Shown piece by piece: positions 22,601 to 32,310 of a DNA stretch of 64,000 bases. Positions within the stretch are counted from its first letter, which is position 1, and the number at the start of each line of letters is the position of its first letter. The DNA lies in assembly GCA_016858145.1 (NCBI GenBank), contig JAEHOE010000007.1, positions 248,001 through 312,000 of the forward strand, written 5' to 3'. Under the pieces are notes generated by a model, which worked only from the letters and a program-made list of their open reading frames with translations, searched no databases and was not told the origin of the DNA. This DNA is from Edaphochlamys debaryana. Its lineage: Eukaryota > Chlorophyta > Chlorophyceae > Chlamydomonadales. Made by a program: the position numbers and the translations under genes.

Positions 22601-24476
22601 GCGAGCGAGCCGCTGTGGGCGTGAGGGACTGGCGAGGGAGGGAGGGGCCGTGGCTGCCGGGCGCTGGCTGCGTGCGGTGCGTGCTGGGCTCACCTCCCTC
22701 AGCACTGCGGCGCCTCCCTTGACGGCGGCGGGGGCGCAGGCCAGGCCGATGAGGGGGTTGAAGGCGGGGCCGTAGGCGGACGCCAGGGCGGCGGAGATCT
22801 GGCGGGGGCGAGGGCGAGCGGGACAGAGCGGAATCATGGCAACCCTTAATGTACTTAATGTACCGACCCATCAGCACTCTGCCTTCCGCGCCTGGATTTC
22901 ATCCTCCCTGCCATCTTCCACCCCGTTTCCCGTGCCTAGGCTCCTGGCACCCGTCCCATCCTGGTGCCCTCCGCACCTGCTTCAGCTTCCGCCCCACCCC
23001 CCTTGCCCCCCCTGCCCCCCAGTGTGTACCTGTCCCATAGTGCACCCCACCTGCCCCAGTCCAGCTTCCGCCCCGCCTCCCTTGCCCCCACTGCCACCCC
23101 CATCCCCACCCCCACCTGCTCCAGTGTGTATGCCTTGTCGCTGGAGGGCTGAATGCCGGCCGCGGCGAACACGGCACGTACGTCCGTGTGCAGCGAGGCG
23201 GCGTACGTGGCGGTGAAGTACGACAGCTGGTCCATGCCGGAGCACGTGCCGTGGCTGCGGCAGTCGGCGGTTGGGTAGGGTACCGGCACGGGAAGCGGGA
23301 AAGCGGGATGCGGGTTGTGGTTAGTATCAGGCAGTCTGGCCAGAGCTTTCCAGTGTCATGGTGATGGGCAGGGGAACCGAGGCCTAGTCCCCTGGACGCC
23401 CCTCACTGCTGGCAGCTGCCACGGCTGGTGGTCCGGCACTCTGCCCTCGTGAACCGGTACCTCGCTTCCAGCGCCGCACAGCGGCCCGCTCGCCCTCCCA
23501 CCAGGCCCCGCCCTGCCCTCACCGTGTCCACTCGTGGCTCCAAAAGGGGTGCAGGTTCTTGGGGGAGGTGGTGGTGGTGGGCGAGCGCAGGTAGTAGGCG
23601 AGGGAGGTCTCGAAGGGGCCGATCTCGGTCTGAATGTGTTTAGGGAATGGACGGGAGGCTCGGGTGAGGTAGGGCCAGCACGAGACATGAAGGGCGGGCA
23701 GAGGCGCGCAAGTGGAGACGGCGCAAACCGCCCTAGCGGGCAGTCCAGTCCCTCATCCAACTGTAACGGTCAACTGCCAACGGTGAGCTCACGGGGTCGA
23801 AGGCCTCCTTGGTGCAGTACTGCGGCAGCGGCCCCGTGAACCTGGGTGCGGGGAGGGCGGGCGGCGGGCAGCAGTAGGTGTGTGTGGATGGGGAGTCACT
23901 GCAGGACTCAGCACGTGCCAGCACGCCTGGTAGCTGAAGAGCCGTGTAACGCTCAAGCCGCATTGCCCCCCAGTACAATCATCGAGCTCCGGAACCAACG
24001 CCTCTGAAGGACATGCAGCTGGCGCATTCGATGCTAGTGCACTCTGCAGCGAGCCTCGCCCGCGGCGCCAAAACCATGCCAACCGACAACGACCGACACG
24101 CCTCACGCCACGCCTCGTCGTCTGCGCGTCGCCCACCAGCCCCCAGCCTTAGAACTTACTTGGCGGGCCATAAGCCATGGCTCCAGAAGCCAGGCGAGGC
24201 CCCTCCTGTTGCAATGACGTGCCGAGCGCGGCCCTGGGAGGCCGGGTCGATGACGCTGGGGGGCCAGTAGGTGCTGAGGATGAAGAAGTCGTATGCACTA
24301 GGTGAAGCGGGCGGCGGTTGAGCCTTGAGCAATTCGGGCGTGATGTCATGGTAGCCGGAGGCGTGGCCCGAGTCAATTGTGCCCATTGCGTAAGTGACGA
24401 GGACCATCAGCACTAAGGTTGAAAGCAGCGCCTGGCATTGCGAAGGGGGATGTCGGGAGCGTTGAGAGAGCCGCAT
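11087..24476 (-). CDS. RNase T2 - TM - ABC transporter (pseudo-NBD) fusion protein, 34 exons
   Basis: Predicted 1,950-aa membrane protein. ATG at 24476, TGA at 11087-11089; the 34 exons sum to 5,853 nt and all 33 junctions keep phase without stops. Order: signal sequence (about 17-33), RNase T2 (about 60-310), TM helix (about 314-338), uncharacterised region (342-760), Ala/Gly-rich linkers and a coiled coil (760-1086), six-TM ABC membrane domain (about 1125-1460), linker with a 19-Ala run (1460-1601), degenerate ATP-binding domain (1601-1910). Topology is consistent: RNase in the lumen or outside, ABC N-terminus in the cytosol. I noticed no TTACA (minus-strand TGTAA) in 16981-19500, the likeliest place for a boundary between two genes. 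Two adjacent genes remain possible; transcript data would decide. Exons are listed in the four part entries. Confidence 0.7.
13014..13166. repeat. Intronic minisatellite, 67-bp unit, about 2.3 copies
   Basis: The motif GACCCACATCC recurs at 13014, 13081 and 13148, a fixed 67-bp spacing, within the intron between exons 30 and 31 of the fusion gene. The copies differ by a few substitutions. Confidence 0.8.
14301..14336. repeat. (ATCCCT)6 microsatellite
   Basis: Six perfect copies of ATCCCT inside the intron following exon 28 of the fusion gene. Not the CCCTAAAA-type algal telomere unit, so a simple repeat rather than a telomere remnant. Confidence 0.9.
15245..15275 (-). repeat. Partial copy of fusion-gene exon 26 start inside the upstream intron
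   Basis: This stretch matches the first 31 or so nt of exon 26 (15136-15166) almost exactly, including an AG acceptor, but then diverges into G-rich repeat. The intact exon is the copy at 15009-15166. Confidence 0.7.
16683..16818. repeat. Pyrimidine tract (CCCCTTT)n and (CCCA)n
   Basis: A strongly strand-biased tract of CCCCTTTCC-like units followed by seven or more CCCA units, ending at the donor of fusion-gene exon 21. Purine-rich on the transcribed sense strand. Confidence 0.75.
17870..17917. repeat. Three copies of a self-complementary CGAATGGCCATTT motif
   Basis: The motif starts at 17870, 17890 and 17903 in the intron between fusion-gene exons 19 and 20. Its core AAATGGCCATTT is a perfect palindrome, and it is far more AT-rich than its surroundings. 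Confidence 0.8.
18717..21784 (-). other. Fusion gene part 2: unnamed conserved-looking region
   Basis: Exons 21622-21784, 21306-21417, 21085-21178, 20862-20909, 20713-20766, 20482-20598, 20095-20247, 19702-19800, 19401-19542, 19138-19218, 18717-18911 encode about residues 342-760. The sequence is not low-complexity: RWRLIPALFTPRPVREVHYD, then DWLAEYFMSRDVTQNE, CREDIAADLIRPCVHALTTE, GHGSDYALDAATWAHYRRTG, FVQCDESVLELGLLVFPQEL. I do not recognise the fold. Alternating helices with charged and aromatic residues suggest a globular cytosolic domain. The last exon turns into Ala-rich sequence. Intron 11 uses a GC donor (GCGAGT at 20861), the only choice that keeps phase. Confidence 0.65.
19901..19926 (-). 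repeat. Partial copy of fusion-gene exon 15 start inside the upstream intron
   Basis: 26 nt identical to the start of exon 15 (19775-19800) lie about 125 bp upstream in the intron, flanked by G-runs. The acceptor dinucleotide context differs (CTAAAG instead of CTGCAG). The intact exon is downstream. Confidence 0.7.
21957..24476 (-). other. Fusion gene part 1: signal sequence, RNase T2 domain and TM helix
   Basis: Exons 24160-24476, 23793-23841, 23523-23629, 23116-23254, 22694-22798, 22271-22484, 21957-22048. RNase T2 enzymes cut single-stranded RNA through two catalytic histidines. Both active-site blocks are present: CAS I as FWSHGLWPAK and CAS II as SHEWTRHGTCSG, with histidines, Glu, Trp and the following Cys kept. 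Other family marks are YDFFILSTYWPPS, LPQYCTKEAFDP and GIQPSSDKAYTLEQ. The domain ends with Cys-containing LKDCSAV and YGTCGSEL segments. A single hydrophobic helix follows (ILRVLLVVLLMAAAASGAY). The enzyme looks catalytically competent and secretory-pathway directed. Confidence 0.88.
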
Positions 24477-24867
24477 GGTGCGGTCGGTACGTATTTAGGG
24501 CTCACGCCATCGGCTTTGTGATTGCCGGGAGTGTCGAGTATGTGCCGAAAGCACAGGAGAGTCGACGGGGAGTAGCGGGGAGGCGAGGTAAGCGCGGTCA
24601 GCCGACCGAAGGCCACATGGCGGTGACCACCTGGTCATGGCAGTTCGTCTGCTGGCCCGCCACTCCCGCCAAGAGTGACCGTAGGCTATGTTCCTGAGCA
24701 ACAGCACGAAATAACCCTGCTTCTGGTACTTCACGCCGGAACCCTTGTGCAAGCAAGCAAGCAAAGTTGCGCGCTGATCATTTTCGCTGAATCTACTGAT
24801 AGCATCGCCACCTCCACTAAGTGATCGTCAGCGAGGAACAAACATCTGCCCGAGCGGCGTTGCGGCC
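24477..24867. promoter_or_regulatory. Divergent promoter region, fusion gene / ADAL-type deaminase
   Basis: Only 391 bp separate the two divergent start codons, so both promoters and both 5' UTRs lie here. I see no clear TATA box. Confidence 0.6.
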
Positions 24868-27800
24868 ATGGTGGCCGATGGCGCCGAAGACCACTCGCGG
24901 CAGCTCTACACGCCCGAGCTGCTAGCGGCGTGCCAGCGTCTCCCAAAGGTGGAACTGCACGCACACCTCAACGGCAGCGTCCGGCCGGAGACGATCAGGT
25001 GGAGCCATCGCTCGCGAGGGGGTGCGCGGCGGGGTGGGCCGAACCAAGGCCTGTCGGGGCCATGCCACAGGTCCCGCATCCCTCTGGCTGCTCACGTCCC
25101 GTCCTTGTTGGTTGGAGGAGGAGTTGTAGGCGAGGGTGTGCTCTGGCACCAGCGGAGTGCTGCGGATAACGGCCACCGGTCCCACGCTTCCCCACACGCA
25201 AAGAACCTCGTCCCTCCACACCCCGCCCCTCCCGCCAAGGGCCATTCTAGACGAGCGGTCCGCCGCGGGCGAGGCCCTCCCCGTCACCCCCCAGCAGATG
25301 GCAGAGCTGGGGCCGGGCGGGGGCCGCAGCCTGGCGGAGTGCTTCCGCCTCTTCGATATCATCCACGCAGTCACCACCACGCACGCCGCCATCTCACGCA
25401 TAGCACAGGTGGGACGAAGGGGTCGGGGGCCACCGCCGTCGCACACCCAATAAGAATCCTGTGCGGAGCACGCCGGAGTCCGCTGGCCTAAAACGGCTAA
25501 AGTGACCTTTGTCCCCGCCCCCGCCTCCGCCACTCCCACCTCCGCCATGCGGCAGTTGTGCTGATGATTCGGACCCCCGCTCCCTTCGCCCGGTCCTCTT
25601 CCCGACGTCCCCGTCCCCGCCTCTACCCCCTTCCCCCCCAGGAGGTGGTGGCGGACTTTGCCGCTGACCGGGTGGTCTACCTGGAGCTGAGGACCACACC
25701 CAAGGCGGGCGGGGCACGTGCATGCACCCGCCGGCCTGGCGTGTCACGTGCTCGCAATCGCATGTTACTGCACACGGTCTGCATTGAGAGTACCGGGTAT
25801 GGGGACGACCTCCGCTGACTCGTTGTAAATACCACCCTGGTGCGCACGCTTGCTCCTCTCCCGCAACCTGGGCAGGCCCGACCCGAGTACGGCATGACCA
25901 AGGAGTCGTACGTCATCGCCGTACTGGACGGCATCGACGCGGCGCTGGCGGCCCTGGCGGCGCACCCGCGCGGACCGCAGCCCCAGCTCCTGCCCGCCCA
26001 CCCCCACCCCCAGCCCCACCCCCAGCCCCAGCCCCACGCCAACCCAAACGGCGTGGGCCCAGGGCCAGGGCCCCAACCCGCCCCGGACGCATCAGGCTCT
26101 AGCCAGGGCCCAGAGGACCAGGCTGAGGCGGCGGGGCCAGAGGCGGCAGGGAGCCGGCGGGGCGGCGTCGCCAGCCCCTCGCGGGAAGCCCTAGCGGCAG
26201 CGTCCGCGGAGCTGTCCGTGTCCCCTCCCGGCACAGCGCCAGCCACCTGCCTCCAGGAGCCCCGCCCCGGGGAAAAGCAGCCGCCCGCCGCTCAGCCCCA
26301 GGCGACGAGGGAGCATGGGTCGGGGACCGGACCAGCAGGCGACGGGGCCGAGGGTGGTGCAGCCGTGGGGGGTGGGGGTGGGGATGGGGATGGCCGGGGC
26401 GGTGGTGCCTGGCCGCCCATTGCGGTGAAGCTGCTGCTGAGCATCGACCGCCGGGAGGACGCGGCCGCAGCCCTGGAGACGGTGAGCTTGGAGGGGATGG
26501 CCGGCAGGGGCTGGAGGGTTACTGGGGTTGGCAGGGCCAGGAAGAGGCTTGCGCGCGCACGGTCGCCATGTCCCCCTTTCCTTCCGGCTTTCGTCCCTCC
26601 TTCCCGCCCCCCTCCCACCCTTCCTCTCCTCCTGCCCTCTCGCCTCCTCCCCCCTCCCCATCTGCCGCCAGGTGCAGCTGGCGGCGCGCCTCGCCCCGCG
26701 CGGGGTGGTGGGGGTGGACCTATCGGGCAACCCCGTGGTGGGGGCCTGGGCCGCCTGGGCGCCGGCGCTGGCGGAGGCGCGGCGCCTGGGCCTGCGCGTG
26801 ACGCTGCACGCGGGGGAGGTGCCGGCGCCGGCCGAGGTGGCGGCCATGCTGGCCTTCCGACCCGACCGCCTGGGGCACTGCTGCTGCCTGGACGCGGGGC
26901 TGGGGTCGGAGCTCAGGGTGGGGCGTGGGAGGGGGAAGGGGGGGTTGGGAAGGGGTCCGGGAGTGGGGCTGGGCGGCAGGTGCGGCTTCGGATGGGGGCT
27001 TGGGTGTGGGGCTGCGGCCGGCGGAAGTACCCACCCGTGCCGTGTGCCGTGTGCTGCGCCTGGACACGTCAGCGCGGCCCTTTCGGCCTTGTTTCCGGCC
27101 CATGTTTTGGCCACACGCCCAAGCCCGCTCACACTTACCCGCCAACCACGCGTCTGCACCCTTCCCCGACCCTTCCCCCAGGCGTCCGCCATCCCGCTGG
27201 AGCTGTGCCTCACCTCCAACGTGCTCACGCAGTCCGTGCCCTCATACCCGGAGCACCACTTCGCGGAGCTCTACGCGGCAGGCCACCCCGTGGTCCTGTG
27301 CACGGTGCGTGCGTGCGTGAGCGTGCGTGTGCGCGTGTGCGTGTGCGATTGCGGGCGTGGGTGTGGGCGTCATGGCGGAGGGGTGTGGGTGTGTGTGTGG
27401 AGGCAGAATGCCGGTGCGCCGAGGGGTGTGCGGGTAAAGCTGGGAATTGGCGTGCCGCATTCGCAGTCCCCCTGACCTCCAGACCCGTCCCGGCCTTGTT
27501 CGGGGATGAAGGCGGCCATTACCTAGGCGCCCTCATGTGCCCCTCTCCACACCCCAGGATGACTCGGGAGTGTTCGGCACCACCCTGTCGCGGGAGTATG
27601 CCATCGCAGCGGCCGCCTTCAACCTGTCCAGTGAGCTGGGGGGCGCCAGGGGGCGGCGGGATAGGGCAGAGGGAGGAGGACACCGGGGACCAACGCATAC
27701 GCAGCGTGGGTGCCGATACGCGGGGCTTGCTTACTCCAGCCCCCAGTCACCTTTGGGGCGAGCGCCTTTGTTCCTCTGCGTGCTAGTGGCCGCCTGTCTG

Positions 27801-28037
27801 CCCATCTTGCTTGTCAACGGCCTACACCCTCTGCTCTGCTCCGTTTCGCAACCATCCTGTCGGTGGATTGCCTCAAGCAAGCCGCTGATTTAGAGCCGGC
27901 CCTGCGCCCCTCCATACCCCGCAGTCGCTGACCTGCAGGAGCTGGCGCGCCGGAGCGTGGGGTACGTGTTTGCCGGCGAGGAGGAGGAGGCGGCGCTGAG
28001 GGAGGCGGTGGAGCGGGGCCTGGCGGGCAACGTGTGA
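24868..28037 (+). CDS. Adenosine deaminase-like protein (ADAL/MAPDA type, N6-methyl-AMP deaminase)
   Basis: Eight exons in phase (24868-24998, 25240-25408, 25642-25704, 25876-26481, 26672-26917, 27182-27304, 27558-27630, 27925-28037) give 507 aa. Family role: zinc-dependent hydrolytic deamination, for ADAL of N6-methyl-AMP to IMP. Metal and catalytic motifs are visible: LPKVELHAHLNGS (His31, His33), TLHAGE (His369, Glu372), RPDRLGH and the CTDDSGVFGT pair (Asp447, Asp448). LLSIDRR and LCLTSN also fit. The active site looks complete. A low-complexity His/Pro/Gly/Ala insertion of about 140 residues sits in exon 4. The junction after exon 3 needs a GC donor (AAG then GCGGGC); this is the weakest boundary. 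No transit peptide, so probably cytosolic. Confidence 0.88.
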
Positions 28038-28568
28038 GCGTGTGGCGGCAGCCTGGGGCGAGGCAGGCGTGTGCTGACCCTATTGTAGCAACATATGGGA
28101 AGCCCCAAAAGCAGAACGACCAAGACCCATGCTGTGCGTTGACAGGGCGGGTGTGGTGTGGGTGGGGGCGGTGGTGGTCCAGTGGGAGGCCAGGAAGGGC
28201 TTGGCGGGTTGGGTCGCACCCGTGTCGATGCATCGGAGGGCAGAAAGGCTTGGCGCTTCCGGCTTGAGCGGGAGGAGTTTCCTTGGGCATCGGCAGGGGG
28301 GTTCGCTTGTTCGGGCCAGCCGCCGCGTCGCGGGCGCCTGGGGTTGAGGACGAACCGCGGACAGCGAAGCGAAGCGCCTCGGTATGCGGCCGGTCGGTGG
28401 GTTCGGCCTTGGCAGAGGGTTACGAGTAACACCGGGCCACCGGGCCTCCGAGGAACGGGGAGTGGCCGCCATGACGGCCCGGTGATGGGCTCAGCCATGG
28501 GCCAGTGCAAGCAGGACCTGTATTACTCTTCCGACGGCGCCTCTGTCCGTTGTGCTGAGGGGAATGCA
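28038..28568. other. Intergenic, no recognisable content
   Basis: 3' flank of the deaminase gene. Open frames are GC-driven and carry no motif. I see no RNA gene. Confidence 0.5.
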
Positions 28569-28734
28569 GCAGGCGCTGCAGACCTGACGCAGCCCCCGTG
28601 GCAGATGCTACAAGCAGGAGACCAAGCGCTGGGCTGACTCGCGTACCGAGCCGGGGATACGGCCCGTCGTAGTCCTACACGGCCAACCCTTCGAGAGACC
28701 GGTGCGACTATTTCGACGTCGCTCGCCTTCGCAG

Positions 28735-29451
28735 CAGGGGGGGGGTAAAAACATTAGTTCCATACACCACCCCACAAAAGGTCCGACCCCCCCGACCCCC
28801 CCCACCCCCCCCCCCTTGCCGTACACTGCACACACTGCCGTACATGGCCATAATGTAACCCATTTTCCTCGACTTTTGTGCCAATCGGCTGCGCTTCGTG
28901 TGCGCTACTGCCTTGCGCGTGAACCGGAAGCGTCGATGAGGCTTGGGTCCTGTCCATTGACCATCCCCGCGTCCATGGACCACTCTCCGGTACCTTGCAT
29001 CCGCGCTATTCATGCCCTAGGCCTCCTATATGATGAGTTACGGTCATGACAGTACACCCAGACGCCTAGCAGCGGTGGCAGTGCCGGTCGTGACGTGTCC
29101 CACGCGCGGACATGCCGACATGTGGCACCCGCAGCCACCCTTCGACCACCATCCCTATGGTCTGTGGTGCTCAGGCACACCCACGGTTCAGCCTCTCCTT
29201 GATACCACGCGTTTACGCAAGGAAAGGGCCCTTGGGCTGCGTCAGACCGCTGTGACAAAAGTTCGGACGGGCGCTGTACAAAAGTTCGGGACCCCCCTCC
29301 CCCCCCCCCTCTCCCCCCCCAACTTTGAGGGCTCATAACTTTTTTCCTAGAACCTCGATTTTCATTCTGAAAGCGGATTTGGGCTCCCCTTGTCGAGCTC
29401 TCCAAAGTTAAAGCGTGGTGTATTTTTTTACACTTCCTGCCCCCCCCCCTG
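28735..29451. mobile_element. 717-bp non-autonomous DNA transposon with 7-bp target duplication
   Basis: The element starts CAGGGGGGGGGG then TAAAAA, and ends with TTTTTTTACA, a short spacer and CCCCCCCCCCTG, so its ends are inverted repeats. It is flanked by TTCGCAG on both sides (28728-28734 and 29452-29458). The paralogous segment at 32311-32888 has a single TTCGCAG with no insert, which proves insertion at this exact site. No transposase motif is seen inside. CAGGG/CCCTG ends suggest hAT- or KDZ-like mobilisation, but the class is not certain. Confidence 0.85.
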
Positions 29452-29741
29452 TTCGCAGCCGCCTGCTTTGCTGGCAGTCTGGTCGGTGCGAGGCTTCGCA
29501 GCGCGCACGAGGGGCCCTCACGAGGCGCCGTGCGCTCGACGGGGCAAGGACGAGCAAGAGTCCGTGGTCAGGCTTCAGGCTTCAGTATGCAAGTGTTATG
29601 CAGGAGAGCACACGCCTTGCCCCTGTGCTGCGCACGCGGGGTAAGGCGGCCCGTTCCCGGTGACCCAGCCCGATCTCTGCCCATAATCGAGTGGGACCTC
29701 GCCCGGAACCCCCTCGTTTCGCCAGTCTCGCCACCCCAACA

Positions 29742-29768
29742 CCAGGGGTGACCAGGTGGTCACTCCTG
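29742..29768. mobile_element. 27-bp palindromic insertion with 7-bp target duplication
   Basis: Compared with 32311-32888, copy 1 carries 34 extra bp: a 27-bp core plus a second CCCAACA. The core is nearly palindromic (CAGGGGTGACCA, then TGGTCACTCCTG). Target-duplication length and CAGGGG end match the 717-bp element. Confidence 0.7.
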
Positions 29769-29901
29769 CCCAACACATGCCACACGCCAATACCAGTAGC
29801 ACTGCAAACTGCAAATGAAGCGAGACAAGCCCCTCACCAAGTTCCCACTCTAGACGCAGGCCCAGCTTGCGGCAACACCCGCTGTCGCTGTCGGCTGGCG
29901 A

Positions 29902-30525
29902 GTGAGTTCACCCCACGGGCCAAGCCTGGACAAAGAGACACTCCTCGCACCGGCAACGGGATCAGGGGGTGGCGTGTAATGCTGGGCCAGGGCGGGTTGT
30001 GGCCCGGAGGCACCCACCCTCCACGAGGGGCAGCGCGCAAGGAAGAAAATAACCGCTACCTGGCATCGCAGTCAATCACCGCACTAGCCCTCACCCCGCA
30101 GTCGAACAGTCCTGCACGCTACTGCTGTCTCCTGAACTCCAGAGCCGGAACTGCAGCCGGCGAAAACATATCCCACACGGGCTGCCGCATGACTACCGGT
30201 AAATCCCCAGACGGGGCCCAGCGTGCGCTCCCCCGCGGTGCGCCTTCCACCACTTCACCCCCACCCCACCCCAACAAATGATCCCCACCCCCACCCATCG
30301 CCTTGAACCGGGTTACATGCATGAACCCCCATCACCATACAACGACACAGCGCAACCGCACAGCACCAAACCCACTTCGCAACACAGGGGCAACGGGTCG
30401 CCGGTGCGCTCAACACCAAGCCCTCATCCTACAGACGCAATTTGCTGGCGTCAAGGGCGGCTAAGCCATGCAAAGCTGCAGCCCCGTAGCGGCCCTGACG
30501 GCGACGGCCGGGGCCGGCCGGAGTT
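29902..30525. other. Intergenic, no recognisable content
   Basis: No gene, RNA or clear repeat seen. Open frames lack motifs. Confidence 0.5.
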
Positions 30526-31265
30526 CCAACCGTAACGGTTAACGGTCAACGGTGTAATCACGGGATCGAGGGCCTCCTTGGTGCAGTACTGCGGCAGCGG
30601 CCCCGTGAACCTGGGTGCGGGGAGGGTGGGAGCCATGGAGCAGCATGGGGGTCACTGCAGGAATCGGGTCTCTGCACGTTCCAGCACGCGTAGAAGCTGA
30701 AGGGCCGGTGTAACGCTCAAGCATGCTTGCCCCCTAGTATAATCAATCACTGGCCCCAAGCTACCAACGCCCCTGAAGGACATGCGGCTAGGGCGCATTC
30801 GTTGCTAGTGCGCTCTGGAGGTAGACTTGCGGCGCCAAAACCACCCAACCGACAACGACCGCCACGCCTCACGCCACGCCTCGTCGTCTGCGCGTCGCCC
30901 ACCAGTCCCCAGCCTTAGTACTCACTTGGCGGGCCACAAGCCGTGGCTCCAGAAGCCAGGCGAGGCCCCTCCAGTTGCTATCACATGCCGCGCGCGGCCC
31001 TGGGAGGCCGGGTCGATGACGCTGGGGGGCCAGTAGGTGCTGAGGATGAAGAAGTCATATGCACTAGGCGAAGCGGGCGGCGGTTGAGCCTTGAGCAGTT
31101 CGGGCGTGACATGGTAGTCGGAGGCGTGGCCCGAGTCAATTGTGCCCATTGCGCTAGAGACGAGGACCACCAGCACTAAGGTTGATAGCAGTGCCTGGCA
31201 TTGCGAATTGGGATGTCGGGAGCGTTGAGAGAGCCGCATGGTACCCAGGGCAGCGAGGCGACTGC
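30526..31265 (-). pseudogene. Truncated, rearranged copy of the RNase T2 fusion gene 5' end
   Basis: Matches 23758-24476. Exon 1 copy is 30926-31239 (ATG at 31239, 3 nt shorter, still ending GFWSHGLWPAK, with a GTGAGT donor). Exon 2 copy is about 30560-30608, with the donor changed from GTGAGC to GTGATT. Immediately upstream of the copied ATG, 31240-31265 matches the start of exon 7 of the parent (22031-22056), which is 2.4 kb away there, so the copy is a mosaic. The second half of the RNase active site (HEWTRHGTC) is absent. It cannot make a functional enzyme; it could be transcribed. Confidence 0.85.
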
Positions 31266-31395
31266 AGGGGGGAAGAAATCGCCCATCACCCACCCCCACC
31301 CAACCTTGCACCCAACACCTGACCTGACCCATCCTACAACCTGACCTGACCCATCCTATCCTACGACCTGACCCAAAACCTGACCTGACCCAGCC

Positions 31396-31470
31396 TCACC
31401 AGTCACCACTGTGCCTTGAGCGATTCGGGGGTGACATGGTAGGCGGAGGCGTGGGCCCCTGGGAGGCAGG
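31396..31470 (-). pseudogene. Second short decayed fragment of RNase T2 exon 1
   Basis: The stretch around 31411-31451 (TTGAGCGATTCGG, GTGACATGGTAG, GGAGGCGTGG) matches the exon 1 region at 31091-31130, followed by a GGGAGGC block like that at 31004-31010. Only fragments survive, with the sequence between them deleted. Confidence 0.5.
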
Positions 31471-32310
31471 GCCATGCACTGCGCTCCTCAGCCTGGTTCC
31501 TCGGCTGTCCTGTATGTTTGGGTGTTTTGCTGGTCTGCTCGTGCCCTTGCTGGGTCCCCGTTGTCGGTGCGTCTCCTGGCATCCGAGCCACCATGTAAGC
31601 CTCATCTTAGAAATAAAAACAGCCAACGCCGTTAGGAGTGGCGGCGGCGCCAGGGTTAGCGCGAGGCGGCGGACTCGGGGGTCTGCAAGTAAGGGGCTGC
31701 GCCCCGCCTGCTGCAGGGCCCTGAGCTCCGCGCGGCAGCAGACCGCACAGGAGTCCGTACGCTGTGAGAGCATACCTGCCCCGCTACGGCTGCCTCACAC
31801 CCGTGGGCCACATGCACGAGCTACACGCCGTGGACCTTCGGCGACGGCGCCAGCGCCGCCGATGGCCCAAGGGGCCCAGGTTGAGGGCCGCGGCCGCCGT
31901 GCCGTGCAGCGCCGCCCCGTTCGCCGCCGGCCGCCCCCCCGCAGTGCGCCGGCAGCAGCCCTTCCATGCTCAGGGACCGGTAGATGGTGGCAATGCGGCG
32001 AGGCGCAGACGCAGAAGCGCTCCACGCGTCCAGGGTGTTGGGCACACGCACGCAGTGCATGCAGGGCTGAGAGGGCTCACGCCAACCTAGCTAGCCACGG
32101 AACGCGGCCGCCAGGTACGGCAGCGGTGTCAGCGGACTGCTTGCTGAGCTACAGAGGCCATGGGCACAAACAAGTATGGTGAGATGGCAGTAGAGAGGGG
32201 CGGACCCACTTGCCAGTAGCCACCCTGCCCTCCCCTCCCCTCCTCCCCCTTTCGCACCCGCAGGCGCCTGCCCCAAGCCGCGAACGACCGCGAACGCACC
32301 TGAGAAAACC
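31471..32310. other. Intergenic between duplicated blocks
   Basis: Contains GC-rich open frames on both strands with no identifiable domain. A minus-strand ATG frame at 31821-32060 (TLDAWSASASAPRRIATIYR) looks less random than the rest but is unsupported. Confidence 0.4.

Larger units (their letters stand above)
28569..29901. repeat. Segmental duplication copy 1, interrupted by two insertions
   Basis: Pairs with 32311-32888 in direct orientation, mostly identical apart from scattered substitutions. Copy 1 is longer because of a 717-bp element (28735-29451) and a 34-bp insertion (29742-29775, including one target-duplication copy). It ends with the shared CGGCTGGCGAG. No coding function recognised. 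Confidence 0.85.

Noticed and set aside
31436..32182. 248-codon plus-strand open frame and overlapping minus-strand frames between duplicated blocks
   Set aside because: It starts inside an RNase T2 exon fragment in the wrong orientation; composition-driven. The minus frame at 31821-32060 is suggestive but unsupported.
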